From Hyphomicrobiales bacterium (lineage in GTDB: Bacteria > Pseudomonadota > Alphaproteobacteria > Rhizobiales > Beijerinckiaceae): DNA of 6,875 bases. Shown here piece by piece: positions 1 through 6,061 of the stretch. The stretch spans positions 1 to 6,875 of the forward strand of contig PLUH01000407.1 of the NCBI GenBank assembly GCA_003164825.1, in the 5' to 3' direction. Numbering within the stretch: position 1 is the first letter of the stretch; every line of letters starts with the position of its first letter. A program made the translations under genes and the position numbers. The notes beneath the pieces were generated by a model. The model had not been told where the DNA came from. It made no database searches and saw only the letters and a list, made by a program, of their open reading frames with translations.

Positions 1-1235
1 TCCTCGCGAATCGCGCCCAGTTCCGTCCCCGTTGCACGCAATTCCTCGCGAATGGCGCCCAGTTGCGTCCGCGTTTGGCTGAGTTCAGCTTCAGCTGTCT
101 TCAGCTGGGCTTCGGCCACTTTCAAACGCGCATTCTTGGCCGCGACGAGGGCGTTCGCTTCCCGATCGCGCCGCTTAACTCTCTGGTCCTTTTCATTGCT
201 CTCGAACTGCAGGCGATCAATCTCTTTCCCCTGCTGTAGGACATCCTCGCTCTTCGTATCGAGGAGGCGTTGCAGCCGATCAATCTCTTCGTCCTGCTTA
301 AGGGCCCGCTGGTTCTGCGCATTGAACATCGCGCGCAATCGACCAATCTCTTCGTCCTGCTTCAGCGCGTCCTCGGCCTTGCAATTGACGATCGCCTCCA
401 GACGCTCAATCTCCGCCCCTCTCTGCAGGATAAACTCGTCTTTATTGTTGATCGTTTGGGCGACGAGGTCCTCCATAAGGCGCGTAGCGAGCAGTCTATC
501 GATCTGACTTCGCTCGGCTTCGAAATACGACCCGCCTACGCAGAGCACCCCAAGACATTTGGCAAGCTTGCTCCGCAGGCGTCGTTGCGAAGCGACGAAC
601 ATGTAGCTTCCATAAGCAGAGCCATTGGTGGGCGCCTCGGCGGAGACCTTGTGGTGGAACGGCCCGCGCGCGCCGGCGGCGTCATATATTCCCGCCGCCA
701 AACTTACACGAGCTATGAACAGCTCCACAAAAGGAAAAAATCTCTCAAGCAGCGTTCTGATCTGTTCCGCAGTGAAAGCGTGTAAGTGGAATCGATTCCG
801 ACCGTATTGAGTTGTGCAGAACGTTTCGAACGTCGCCGTGGGAACCGATCCGATCAATATGCCATCCGACCTCAGTACGCGTCGGAATTCGGCGAGTGCG
901 CGGGTTGGGTCATTGAGGTGCTCTAGAGTCTCAAAACTGACGACGGTATCGAACTCGTCCTCCTTGAACGGCAGATTTTCAGCCGATGTCGCTAGGAAAC
1001 GCGCGTTTTGGAACGGGTCGAGCAATGCCTGTTCGATCGCCGCGCTTTCGGCGTCTATGCCAACGTAATTCTCCACGTCGGGGTTGGACAGCAAGATGCG
1101 CGCGCCGTAGCCGACGCCGCATGCGGCGTCCAGCACCGCTCCGCTGGAAATCGCCGCGGCGCACATATAGCGGTGACGATGCTCCAAACTCGACGGGCCC
1201 GGAACTCGTAATTCCTCGGATCCTAGACGTTCCAT
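1..1235 (-). CDS. Class I SAM-dependent methyltransferase with long C-terminal coiled coil (3' end outside window)
   Basis: The open frame starts at ATG 1235 and runs off the left edge, showing 411 residues. It is the only ordinary start codon after an in-frame TAA at 1277-1275; a weak GAG lies 9 bases upstream. The first roughly 150 residues form a Rossmann methyltransferase domain. Motif I is VLDAACGVGYG (residues 34-44), the acidic end of strand 2 is VGIDAE (D61), and FDTVVSFETLEH (95-106) is the usual motif after strand 4 in Methyltransf_11/25-type enzymes. From about residue 245 to the edge the protein is heptad-repeat coiled coil, with units such as EEIDRLQRLLDTKSEDVL. Enzymes of this build occur in polysaccharide loci; E. 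coli WbdD, whose coiled coil sets chain length, is an architectural comparison only. The substrate is unknown. The TylF-type gene lies upstream on the same strand, 276 bases away, so the two may be co-expressed. Further domains may follow the coiled coil beyond the edge. Confidence 0.88.
   Translation of the reverse strand, partial: MERLGSEELRVPGPSSLEHRHRYMCAAAISSGAVLDAACGVGYGARILLSNPDVENYVGIDAESAAIEQALLDPFQNARFLATSAENLPFKEDEFDTVVSFETLEHLNDPTRALAEFRRVLRSDGILIGSVPTATFETFCTTQYGRNRFHLHAFTAEQIRTLLERFFPFVELFIARVSLAAGIYDAAGARGPFHHKVSAEAPTNGSAYGSYMFVASQRRLRSKLAKCLGVLCVGGSYFEAERSQIDRLLATRLMEDLVAQTINNKDEFILQRGAEIERLEAIVNCKAEDALKQDEEIGRLRAMFNAQNQRALKQDEEIDRLQRLLDTKSEDVLQQGKEIDRLQFESNEKDQRVKRRDREANALVAAKNARLKVAEAQLKTAEAELSQTRTQLGAIREELRATGTELGAIRE
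102..416 (-). repeat. Five 63-bp units encoding 21-residue (three-heptad) coiled-coil repeats
   Basis: Within the methyltransferase gene the coding sequence repeats every 63 bases. Units start at 416, 353, 290, 227 and 164 (minus strand) and encode residues 274-294, 295-315, 316-336, 337-357 and 358-378. The first four carry the header (A/E/K)EI-x-RL; the fifth is degenerate (REANAL). DNA identity is highest between units two and three: a 19-base stretch at 281-299 recurs exactly at 344-362. After the fifth unit a simpler heptad pattern follows, including a 14-residue near-repeat (TQLGAIREELRATG, then TELGAIREE) reaching the window edge. The pattern fits expansion by in-frame unit duplication. 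Confidence 0.85.
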
Positions 1236-1511
1236 TGCCAGGCGCTCAGTTATAGACAGAGGCGGCTTATCTAATTACCACAATATGTGCGCTGTGTAAC
1301 CCTGAAGTGCGGCCGCTGATATGAGACAGGCGCTCCGAAAGGAGAGAATTACGCCAAGCGCTCTGACCGCGAGATGTCGGGCCTGAATTCACGCAGGCTT
1401 TTTCGTCGTCCGTGAAGAGCGCGTTCTGAGGTTTGAGGTAGGAGCGAACCTCCTGGGCGAAGCCAGCCGGGTCGCCCCCTCTTGCGACCTCTGCATTGGG
1501 GGGCGGCAAAC
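1236..1511. other. Spacer between the two methyltransferase genes, no convincing gene
   Basis: This 276-base gap separates two minus-strand genes. An 80-codon minus-strand frame (1267-1509) exists, but it begins with TTG, has no clear ribosome binding site and matches no family I recognise. A small hairpin with a 5-bp stem (GCCTG 1381-1385, CAGGC 1394-1398) followed by five T's resembles a plus-strand terminator, but no plus-strand gene ends here. The length of the gap leaves room for a separate promoter for the coiled-coil methyltransferase; I could not pick a persuasive -35/-10 pair. Confidence 0.5.
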
Positions 1512-2390
1512 CTAGTGTTCGAGCTTCTGCCAGTAGACGCCTTCGCCGCCTTCAATTTGTATGAAGTTGGGCTTTATACCCCTCGAGCTGCAAAAATCTT
1601 CAACAGCGCGCTCGCATGTCTTGAAGCAGTTGAAATCGTCCACAATGACGTAGCCCATAGGGGCTACCCGATCATAAAGACCGTTCAGCGAATCCATAGT
1701 TGAACTGTAATAATCGCCGTCCAATCGAAGAACCGCAATCTTTTTTATCGGCGCCCCCGGCAACGTGTCGGAAAACCATCCCTTGAGAAACTTGACATTG
1801 TCTCCGAGGAGACCAAATCGGGCGAAATTCTCTCTAACCTCATCCAACTGTACAATCATTTGGGAAACCCCGGCTAGCGGCGGATCCAACTTGTCTTCCT
1901 GCTTTTGGACCGGGAAACCCTCAAAGCTATCCGCCAACCAAACCGTCCTATCCTGTGCGCCCAATAAATTGAGCACACTTCTTGCGTAAATCGACGCGCC
2001 CCCTCTCCAAACACCGCATTCGACGAAGTCTCCTTCGACTCCCGAACTCAGCGCCGATCTTATGCAATATTCGATATTCTCAAGGCGGCGATGCCCAATC
2101 ATCGAATAGCCAAACATTGGCCAATCTTCGCCATTGCCTCTTACTTTCGGGTCAAACGGGCGCTTTTTCACCAAAACGAAGTTTTGCGACGAGAGAATTT
2201 CCAAAATCGAGCGTTTAAGGAAGCTGGTGATCGCGAAACTGGCGATTCCTTTTCGATGCTCCTTTCTGATAACCATCCAAGAGCTTTCTGGGTAAAGAGA
2301 CGCTGTAATTGCTTCCTTGAGGAGATTCAGGTAGGTAGCTTCTGATACTCCTACGGATTCGTCGGATGTCTGCAAACCTTGAATGCCCAT
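1512..2390 (-). CDS. TylF/MycF-family (macrocin O-methyltransferase-like) sugar O-methyltransferase
   Basis: This 292-residue protein is likely to transfer a methyl group from SAM to a sugar hydroxyl, as the Mg-dependent TylF and MycF enzymes do on macrolide sugars. Homologues in polysaccharide clusters are thought to methylate glycan sugars. Visible signatures are GDFVECGVWRGGAS (120-133, SAM loop), WLADSFEGFP (151-160), LRLDGDYYSST (221-231) and GYVIVDDF (246-253). D224, D251 and D252 fit the metal-binding acidic residues of the family. The N-terminal ~85 residues are less distinctive, and overall length is somewhat above the family core. ATG 2390 is preceded by GGAG with a 10-base gap. The gene is visibly AT-richer than the fcs gene to the right: two 60-base samples counted by hand gave about 50% and 42% GC against about 73% inside fcs, suggesting transfer. 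The exact substrate cannot be read from the sequence. Confidence 0.88.
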   Translation of the reverse strand: MGIQGLQTSDESVGVSEATYLNLLKEAITASLYPESSWMVIRKEHRKGIASFAITSFLKRSILEILSSQNFVLVKKRPFDPKVRGNGEDWPMFGYSMIGHRRLENIEYCIRSALSSGVEGDFVECGVWRGGASIYARSVLNLLGAQDRTVWLADSFEGFPVQKQEDKLDPPLAGVSQMIVQLDEVRENFARFGLLGDNVKFLKGWFSDTLPGAPIKKIAVLRLDGDYYSSTMDSLNGLYDRVAPMGYVIVDDFNCFKTCERAVEDFCSSRGIKPNFIQIEGGEGVYWQKLEH

Positions 2391-2546
2391 TTGTGGCGAG
2401 CTCCAAATGATGAGATGCCTTCGACAATATCGGCAATCTCTTCCTCGGTCAAAGTGACGGTTATGACGACCCGCGATGGACTTGCAGTCGGTCAGCGAGC
2501 GTAAGGCCGCGAGTCCCTGACCCGATCCGACCCAACCGCCTCGGTC

Positions 2547-3238
2547 GTGTCGGAACCGCCAGAGCCATGCGCGAGGCGCGAGGCGATGTTCCTTCGCGTG
2601 AATCGATTTTCACTGAAGCAAGGGCGGAGAATGCTGACGCCCATGGGGTACGCACGACAGACGGACCTGTCAGGCAAGCCGTTTGAGACGCGCCGTTACC
2701 GGGTTGGGTTTCTCGGCAGCATTGAAAACCGGGCGCATCCTCGTTTTTCGGTCAAGAGGCTCGTCGGAACGCCGAAGCATATCGCCCGCTCCCGGATGGT
2801 AAATCCCTGCAAAGGCTTGCCGCCGCAGCGCCCGACAGCGTCTACCACGGCGAAACGGCCTCATTCAGGGAAAGCATTACGATAGGCGCCGGTGAGCGCT
2901 ATTCGGAAATTATGGCCGATACAAAGATCTGCTTGGCGCCGCGCGGATCGTCGGTTGAGACCTATCGCTTCTTCGAAGGCATGCGGCAAGGCTGCGTTGT
3001 CATCTGCAATCGACTGCCTCCGCACTGGTTCTATGTCGGCTGCCCGGCGATTCAGATCGATGACTGGGGCAATCTGGAGGCGGAGGTAAGAGCCCTGACC
3101 GCCGACCCGCAACGTCTATTGGATCTGCACCGCGAAACGGTCGCCTGGTGGCGAACAAAGCTATCCGAACCGGCGATCGGCAGCTTGATTGCGAAATGCC
3201 TCGAGTCCCCCGGCGCGATTGAAGAATCGCCCGCCTAG
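2547..3238 (+). pseudogene. Exostosin-like (GT47-type) glycosyltransferase, C-terminal part, frameshifted and N-terminally truncated
   Basis: Two plus-strand frames carry consecutive parts of one glycosyltransferase-like protein. The first, open from after a TAA at 2502-2504 with a possible GTG at 2547, reads LKQGRRMLTPMGYAR, then RYRVGFLGSIENRAHPRFS and GTPKHIARSRM up to about 2798, then turns to nonsense ending at 2885. The second, open after a TGA at 2723-2725, makes sense from about 2798: GKSLQRLAAAAPDSVYHGET, then MADTKICLAPRGSSVETYR and LPPHWFY, ending in TAG at 3236-3238. The PRGSSVETYRFFEGMRQGCVV signature resembles the C-terminal donor-binding region of exostosin-type enzymes. A one-base loss (or two-base gain) near 2787-2806 would explain the break; no slippery heptamer is visible. 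About 230 residues remain, less than a full enzyme, and the 156 bases between the TylF gene and 2547 give no recognisable N-terminus. ATG 2912 could start only a 108-residue fragment. A sequencing error is the main alternative for the frameshift, but would not restore the missing N-terminus. Confidence 0.72.
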
Positions 3239-3269
3239 AGCGAAGCCCTATTCGTCCATCGGTACAAAC

Positions 3270-3287
3270 CTGCTCGCGTCTGAGCAG
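3270..3287. terminator. Possible hairpin between convergent genes
   Basis: CTGCTC (3270-3275) and GAGCAG (3282-3287) form a perfect 6-bp stem with a 6-base loop in the 55-base gap between the glycosyltransferase remnant (plus) and the fcs stop (minus). The position suits a terminator, but there is no T tract on either side, so this is a weak call. Confidence 0.25.
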
Positions 3288-3293
3288 CCGCCG

Positions 3294-5123
3294 TCACCCA
3301 ATGATGCGCGGCGACGGCTTCGGCGCGTAGAGCTCGTCGACCATCGCCGCGCGGCGGGTAAGCACCGCGCGCTGGTTGACCGAGCCCTTGTCGGTTATCT
3401 CTCCGGTGTCGAGCGAGGGCGGATCGTCCATCAGGATCAGGCGGGCAAAGCGGCCGGAGCTGCCGCCCGCCGCAGCGTTGAAAGTCTTGAGCAGGCCGGC
3501 GAACGTCTCCCGCACGCTCTGGCAGGAAAGGATCTCCGCGGGGGCCGCCTCTCCGCTTGGCGGATCTGCGAGTTCGCGGCAGGCGGCGAGGTTCGGGATG
3601 ACGAGCGCGGCGGCGTCGTCGCGGTCGTGTCCGGTGACGACGACGTCGGTCACGTAGGGCGCGCAATGGGCGACGAATTTCGCCCGCATTGGACCGACGC
3701 TGACCCAGGTGCCGGTCGCGAGCTTGAAATCCTCCGCCACGCGTCCGTCGAACAGGAAGCCGCGTTCGGGATCGTTCTCGTCGGCGAAGCGCAGCGCGTC
3801 GCCGAACTTGTAGAACCCCTCCTCGTCGAACGCCGCCTCGGTGAGCCGAGGCTCCCGCCAGTAGCCGGGCGTGACGCTCGGGCTTTTCACCCGCGCCTCG
3901 AGCTTGCCGGCGTTGGGGACGAGCTTCACTTCGACCCCCGGATTGGGAACGCCGATCACGCCCGGGTCGCGCGCGCGCTCGGTGACGCTGATCGCCGAGG
4001 GGCCGGTCTCGGTCGAGCCGAACGAAGTCACCATGGGGACGATTTCGCCAACCGTCTCGAGCCCGAGCCGCTCGTAGCCCGCGCGGACATGGGGAGCGAG
4101 AGCGGCGCCGGCGTAGCAGAACGCCTGCAGCCGCGCGAACAGGCTCCGCCTCAACTCCCGGTCCGCCTGGAGATATGGCAAAAGCATCTCGAAACCCCGG
4201 GGCACGTTGTAATAGACGGTCGGCGAGATTTCGCTCAAGTTGCGGACCGTGGCTTCAATCGCGCCCGGCAGCGGCCGGCCCTCGTCGATGAAGAACGAGC
4301 CGCCGTTGGCGAGCACGAGGTTGAAATTGTTGTTGCCGCCGAAAGTGTGGCTCCAGGGCAGCCAGTCGATCAGCACCGGCGGCTCGGCGGCGTAGCTCGG
4401 ATTGACGCCGCGCAGCATCGCCTGGTTCGAGGTCATCATCCGATGGGTGTTGATGACGCCCTTGGGCGTTCCGGTCGAGCCAGAGGTGAACAGGAGCTTG
4501 GCGATCGTGTCCGGTCCAACCTTCGCCTGGGCGCGGTCGACCTCGGCGCCCGCGGCCGTCGTGAGGATCGCGTCGAGCGTCATCGCGCGGTGCGTTGGGG
4601 GCGGATTTGCTCTTGCAAGGATCTCCACGTCGGTCGGCACGGCCGCTTTTATCGCGGCGGCGAAGGGAGCGCCGTCGTCGACGAACGCCAGGCCCGGCGT
4701 CAACAGGGCGATGATCGCCTTGAGCTTGGCGAAGTCCTTGGCGACCAGCGAATAGGGGGCCGACACGGGCGCGTAAGGGACGCCCGCGGTCATCGCGCCG
4801 AGCCCCACCAGCGCATGATCAACGCTGTTGCCGGACAGGACCGCGACCGGCCGTTCTACGCTGAGGCTCCGATCGATCAGGGCTTGGGCGACGCTGCGCG
4901 CCGCCGCGCGCGCTTCGGCGTAGGTCACCTTGCGCCACGACTCGCGCCCGCGTTCGGCAAGAAACACCCGCTCCGGCGCGACCTTGGCCCAGTGATCGAG
5001 CCAGTCGGTCGCGACGCGGGGGTAGGAGCCCAGCGGATGGGGCGAGCGCGCCAACATGACGCCGTCCGGGCGACGCTCGACGACCACCTCCGGCGGACCG
5101 AACGCCAGTTTCGTCCTCGTCAT
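3294..5123 (-). CDS. fcs: Feruloyl-CoA synthase (ANL superfamily acyl-CoA ligase)
   Basis: This 609-residue cytoplasmic enzyme should activate ferulate and related hydroxycinnamates to CoA thioesters using ATP, the first step of CoA-dependent ferulate catabolism towards vanillin. Visible motifs: the ATP loop LLFTSGSTGTPKG (210-222), then DWLPWSHTFGGNNNF, NVPRGFEML, the adenine-site motif SFGSTET (367-373), GFYKFGD (D442), the hinge region LFDGR (R461), the family-typical EDFKLATGTWVSVGP, and near the C-terminus GEITDKGSVNQ with K579 as candidate catalytic lysine. Length and motif order match feruloyl-CoA synthases rather than general acyl-CoA synthetases. ATG 5123 is chosen over ATG 5177 because GGAGGA lies 6 bases before it and the 18 extra residues look non-native. 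Upstream on the same strand are the VapC remnant and its antitoxin. No hydratase/aldolase or vanillin dehydrogenase gene is in view, so the rest of the pathway must lie elsewhere. The exact substrate range is inferred from the family. Confidence 0.92.
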   Translation of the reverse strand: MTRTKLAFGPPEVVVERRPDGVMLARSPHPLGSYPRVATDWLDHWAKVAPERVFLAERGRESWRKVTYAEARAAARSVAQALIDRSLSVERPVAVLSGNSVDHALVGLGAMTAGVPYAPVSAPYSLVAKDFAKLKAIIALLTPGLAFVDDGAPFAAAIKAAVPTDVEILARANPPPTHRAMTLDAILTTAAGAEVDRAQAKVGPDTIAKLLFTSGSTGTPKGVINTHRMMTSNQAMLRGVNPSYAAEPPVLIDWLPWSHTFGGNNNFNLVLANGGSFFIDEGRPLPGAIEATVRNLSEISPTVYYNVPRGFEMLLPYLQADRELRRSLFARLQAFCYAGAALAPHVRAGYERLGLETVGEIVPMVTSFGSTETGPSAISVTERARDPGVIGVPNPGVEVKLVPNAGKLEARVKSPSVTPGYWREPRLTEAAFDEEGFYKFGDALRFADENDPERGFLFDGRVAEDFKLATGTWVSVGPMRAKFVAHCAPYVTDVVVTGHDRDDAAALVIPNLAACRELADPPSGEAAPAEILSCQSVRETFAGLLKTFNAAAGGSSGRFARLILMDDPPSLDTGEITDKGSVNQRAVLTRRAAMVDELYAPKPSPRIIG

Positions 5124-5129
5124 CCGCTC

Positions 5130-5135
5130 TCCTCC
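5130..5135 (-). promoter_or_regulatory. Strong ribosome binding site for fcs
   Basis: GGAGGA on the minus strand, 6 bases before ATG 5123, fixes the start of fcs and rules against the upstream ATG at 5177. Confidence 0.85.
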
Positions 5136-5147
5136 CGCTACGGCCGG

Positions 5148-5178
5148 CTTGCACGCGCCGTTGCGCGAACCATGCAAG
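5148..5178 (-). promoter_or_regulatory. Nested inverted repeat in the fcs leader, possible operator or hairpin
   Basis: CTTGCA (5148-5153) pairs with TGCAAG (5173-5178), and inside it CGCGC (5154-5158) pairs with GCGCG (5163-5167), leaving a 4-base loop and a 5-base bulge. The element lies 25-55 bases before the fcs start, in the 76-base gap after the VapC remnant. It could be an operator for a ferulate-responsive repressor, an RNA hairpin, or chance in GC-rich DNA. No regulator gene for fcs is in the window. Confidence 0.35.
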
Positions 5179-5199
5179 GGTCGACGCCGATCGCCTGAC

Positions 5200-5628
5200 T
5201 CATATTCCCATGCTCACCGGCAAATCCAGCAGTCTCCCCGCCATCAGAAGGCCCTTGTCGAGACTATAGATCGCCGCTGCCTGACGATTGCCGGCAATCG
5301 CAAGATGCAGGGCGTCTCCGGCCCGCAAGCCGGTATTGAATTTCCCCAAGTACCGCTTGGCAAGTCCGAAATCATCGGCGTTCGGAAGCAAAACCGCAAA
5401 GGACGCATCCACCATCGCCTCAAACCGCGCGTCGGCTCGCGCGCCTGCTGCCGCGTCGAGGACGCTCATGCGGACATCGCGGGCGATGAGCGAGGAAAAC
5501 TCGACCCTGGTCTAGTGGCTGACCGTGAGCTCCTCGACCGGCAGCCTGCGCACAAAGGCTGCAATCTTGTCGCTCGTCGACTCAGGAAGAACAAGCGGCG
5601 CGTGGAAACTCGTGTCGAAATAGAGCAC
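5200..5628 (-). pseudogene. vapC: VapC-type PIN-domain toxin, interrupted by an in-frame TAG
   Basis: VapC toxins are PIN-domain ribonucleases held inactive by a partner antitoxin. From GTG 5628, 12 bases after the antitoxin stop, the frame reads MLYFDTSFHAPLVLPE with catalytic D5, continues to LPVEELTVSH, hits TAG (5514-5512, codon 39), then resumes in the same frame with TRVEFSSLIARDVR (E43), LRAGDALHLA, IYSLDKGL and the natural stop at 5202-5200. Relatives usually have tryptophan before TRVEF, so one TGG-to-TAG change explains the break. All four expected acidic residues remain encoded across the 142 codons. A restart at ATG 5469 would give only 89 residues lacking D5 and E43, so no active toxin is expected without readthrough. 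The change could be a genuine inactivating mutation or a base-call error; the rest of the gene shows no decay, implying a recent event. Confidence 0.82.
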
Positions 5629-5640
5629 CCGGCCTGGGCC

Positions 5641-5880
5641 TTAAAGCCCTTCATCTCGCATCGCGCGCAGCCGTTCCGCGCTCGGCCGCCGCGGACGCGG
5701 CATAGTGGCGCGAAATGCCGCCAGATCATCGAGCGGCAGCGGGCGCCTCGAGGGCGCGACGGAGCGGAGCTGAGCCGCTGGACGGCCGTGCCGGGTGATG
5801 ATCACCGCCTCACCAGCTTCGACCTTGTCCAAAAGCTCGCTCAAATGAGCCTTCGCATGAGCCAGATTGACCGTGAGCAT
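5641..5880 (-). CDS. Phd/YefM-type antitoxin of a vapC-linked type II toxin-antitoxin pair
   Basis: This 79-residue protein has the Phd/YefM pattern: VNLAHAKAHLSELLDKVEAGEAVIITRHGRPAAQL in the first 40 residues, the DNA-binding and dimer domain, followed by an arginine- and proline-rich tail (about 44-79) of the kind that wraps the toxin. It would bind its own promoter and neutralise VapC. It starts at ATG 5880 with only a weak upstream TAGG and lies directly before the VapC frame, the standard order. The gene is intact although its toxin carries a stop codon. A perfect inverted repeat in the leader is the likely self-operator. Phd-type antitoxins paired with PIN toxins are common in alphaproteobacteria. 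Confidence 0.87.
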   Translation of the reverse strand: MLTVNLAHAKAHLSELLDKVEAGEAVIITRHGRPAAQLRSVAPSRRPLPLDDLAAFRATMPRPRRPSAERLRAMRDEGL

Positions 5881-5894
5881 GGCAGCCTATTGCC

Positions 5895-5912
5895 TGACCA
5901 GAAAACTGGTCA
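5895..5912 (-). promoter_or_regulatory. Perfect inverted repeat, likely antitoxin operator
   Basis: TGACCAG (5895-5901), AAAA, CTGGTCA (5906-5912) is a perfect 7-bp inverted repeat centred 23 bases before the antitoxin ATG. It begins one base after the candidate -10 box, so it would cover the transcription start. This is the expected place for Phd-type autorepression; binding is inferred. Confidence 0.6.
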
Positions 5913-5913
5913 C

Positions 5914-5942
5914 ATCGTAGCGATCCTTCCTTGCCAGAACAA
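5914..5942 (-). promoter_or_regulatory. Candidate sigma70-type promoter of the toxin-antitoxin pair
   Basis: On the minus strand, TTGTTC (5942-5937) and TACGAT (5919-5914) are separated by 17 bases, with matches of 3/6 and 4/6 to the consensus. Transcription would start inside the adjacent TGACCAG inverted repeat. The pair is modest on its own; spacing and operator placement support it. Confidence 0.4.
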
Positions 5943-6003
5943 CAAAAGGTTGTCGGCCGGCATTATCTGAGGGCTTGAGACATGGCCAACAGCCAGACCG
6001 TCA

Positions 6004-6020
6004 TTCAACCGGCCGGTTGA
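6004..6020 (+). promoter_or_regulatory. ArsR-type operator 1
   Basis: TTCAACC-GGCC-GGTTGA contains the perfect 16-bp palindrome TCAACCGGCCGGTTGA (6005-6020). Its right half overlaps the first bases of the TTGACT -35 box. It shares half-sites with the second copy at 6044-6061. The obvious binder is the ArsR-family protein encoded immediately downstream. Confidence 0.75.
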
Positions 6021-6045
6021 CTTTCGGAAAGCGGCCGCTTATATT
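6017..6045 (+). promoter_or_regulatory. Sigma70-type promoter of the arsR-SRPBCC unit
   Basis: TTGACT (6017-6022) and TATATT (6040-6045) lie 17 bases apart, 5/6 and 5/6 matches to the consensus. The predicted start is about 6052-6053, at the ATG of the regulator, so the mRNA would have little or no leader. The box edges are covered by the two operators. Confidence 0.7.
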
Positions 6046-6061
6046 CAACCACATGGTTGAA
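6044..6061 (+). promoter_or_regulatory. ArsR-type operator 2, overlapping the start codon
   Basis: TTCAACC-ACAT-GGTTGAA has perfect 7-bp arms. It covers the last bases of the -10 box, the predicted transcription start and the ATG at 6053, so a bound repressor would block initiation directly. Its centre is 40 bp from that of operator 1, close to four DNA turns, placing both on one face of the helix. Confidence 0.75.

Noticed and set aside
52..785. Overlapping plus-strand frames of 151 and 171 codons at the left end
   Set aside because: They are antisense to the coiled-coil repeats; their serine- and leucine-rich periodicity simply mirrors the 63-bp repeat.
1381..1403. Short hairpin followed by five T's, terminator-like on the plus strand
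   Set aside because: The stem is only 5 bp and no plus-strand gene precedes it; on the minus strand the T tract is on the wrong side.
1267..1509. An 80-codon minus-strand frame between the two methyltransferase genes
   Set aside because: It has a TTG start, no convincing ribosome binding site and no family I recognise. I cannot exclude a remnant, but the sequence alone does not support a gene.
2787..2812. Programmed ribosomal frameshift joining the two glycosyltransferase frames
   Set aside because: No X-XXY-YYZ slippery heptamer lies at the crossover, and the protein also lacks its N-terminal part, so decay or sequence error fits better.
5124..5177. Longer fcs from ATG 5177
   Set aside because: The 18 added residues lack family character and the strong GGAGGA site serves ATG 5123.
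3189..5198. A 669-codon plus-strand open frame across the whole fcs gene
   Set aside because: It is antisense to a gene with full family motifs, is rich in R, G, A, E and V, has no recognisable domain, and is a typical GC-driven mirror frame.
5200..5469. Functional short VapC starting at ATG 5469
   Set aside because: It would lack the first catalytic aspartate, the conserved glutamate and the first strand of the PIN fold.
5056..5970. A 304-codon plus-strand frame over fcs 5' end, vapC and antitoxin
   Set aside because: It is antisense to three recognisable genes and shows no family signature.
5975..6052. N-terminal extension of the ArsR protein from ATG 5975
   Set aside because: The extra 26 codons pass through both operators and the promoter and do not look like family sequence.
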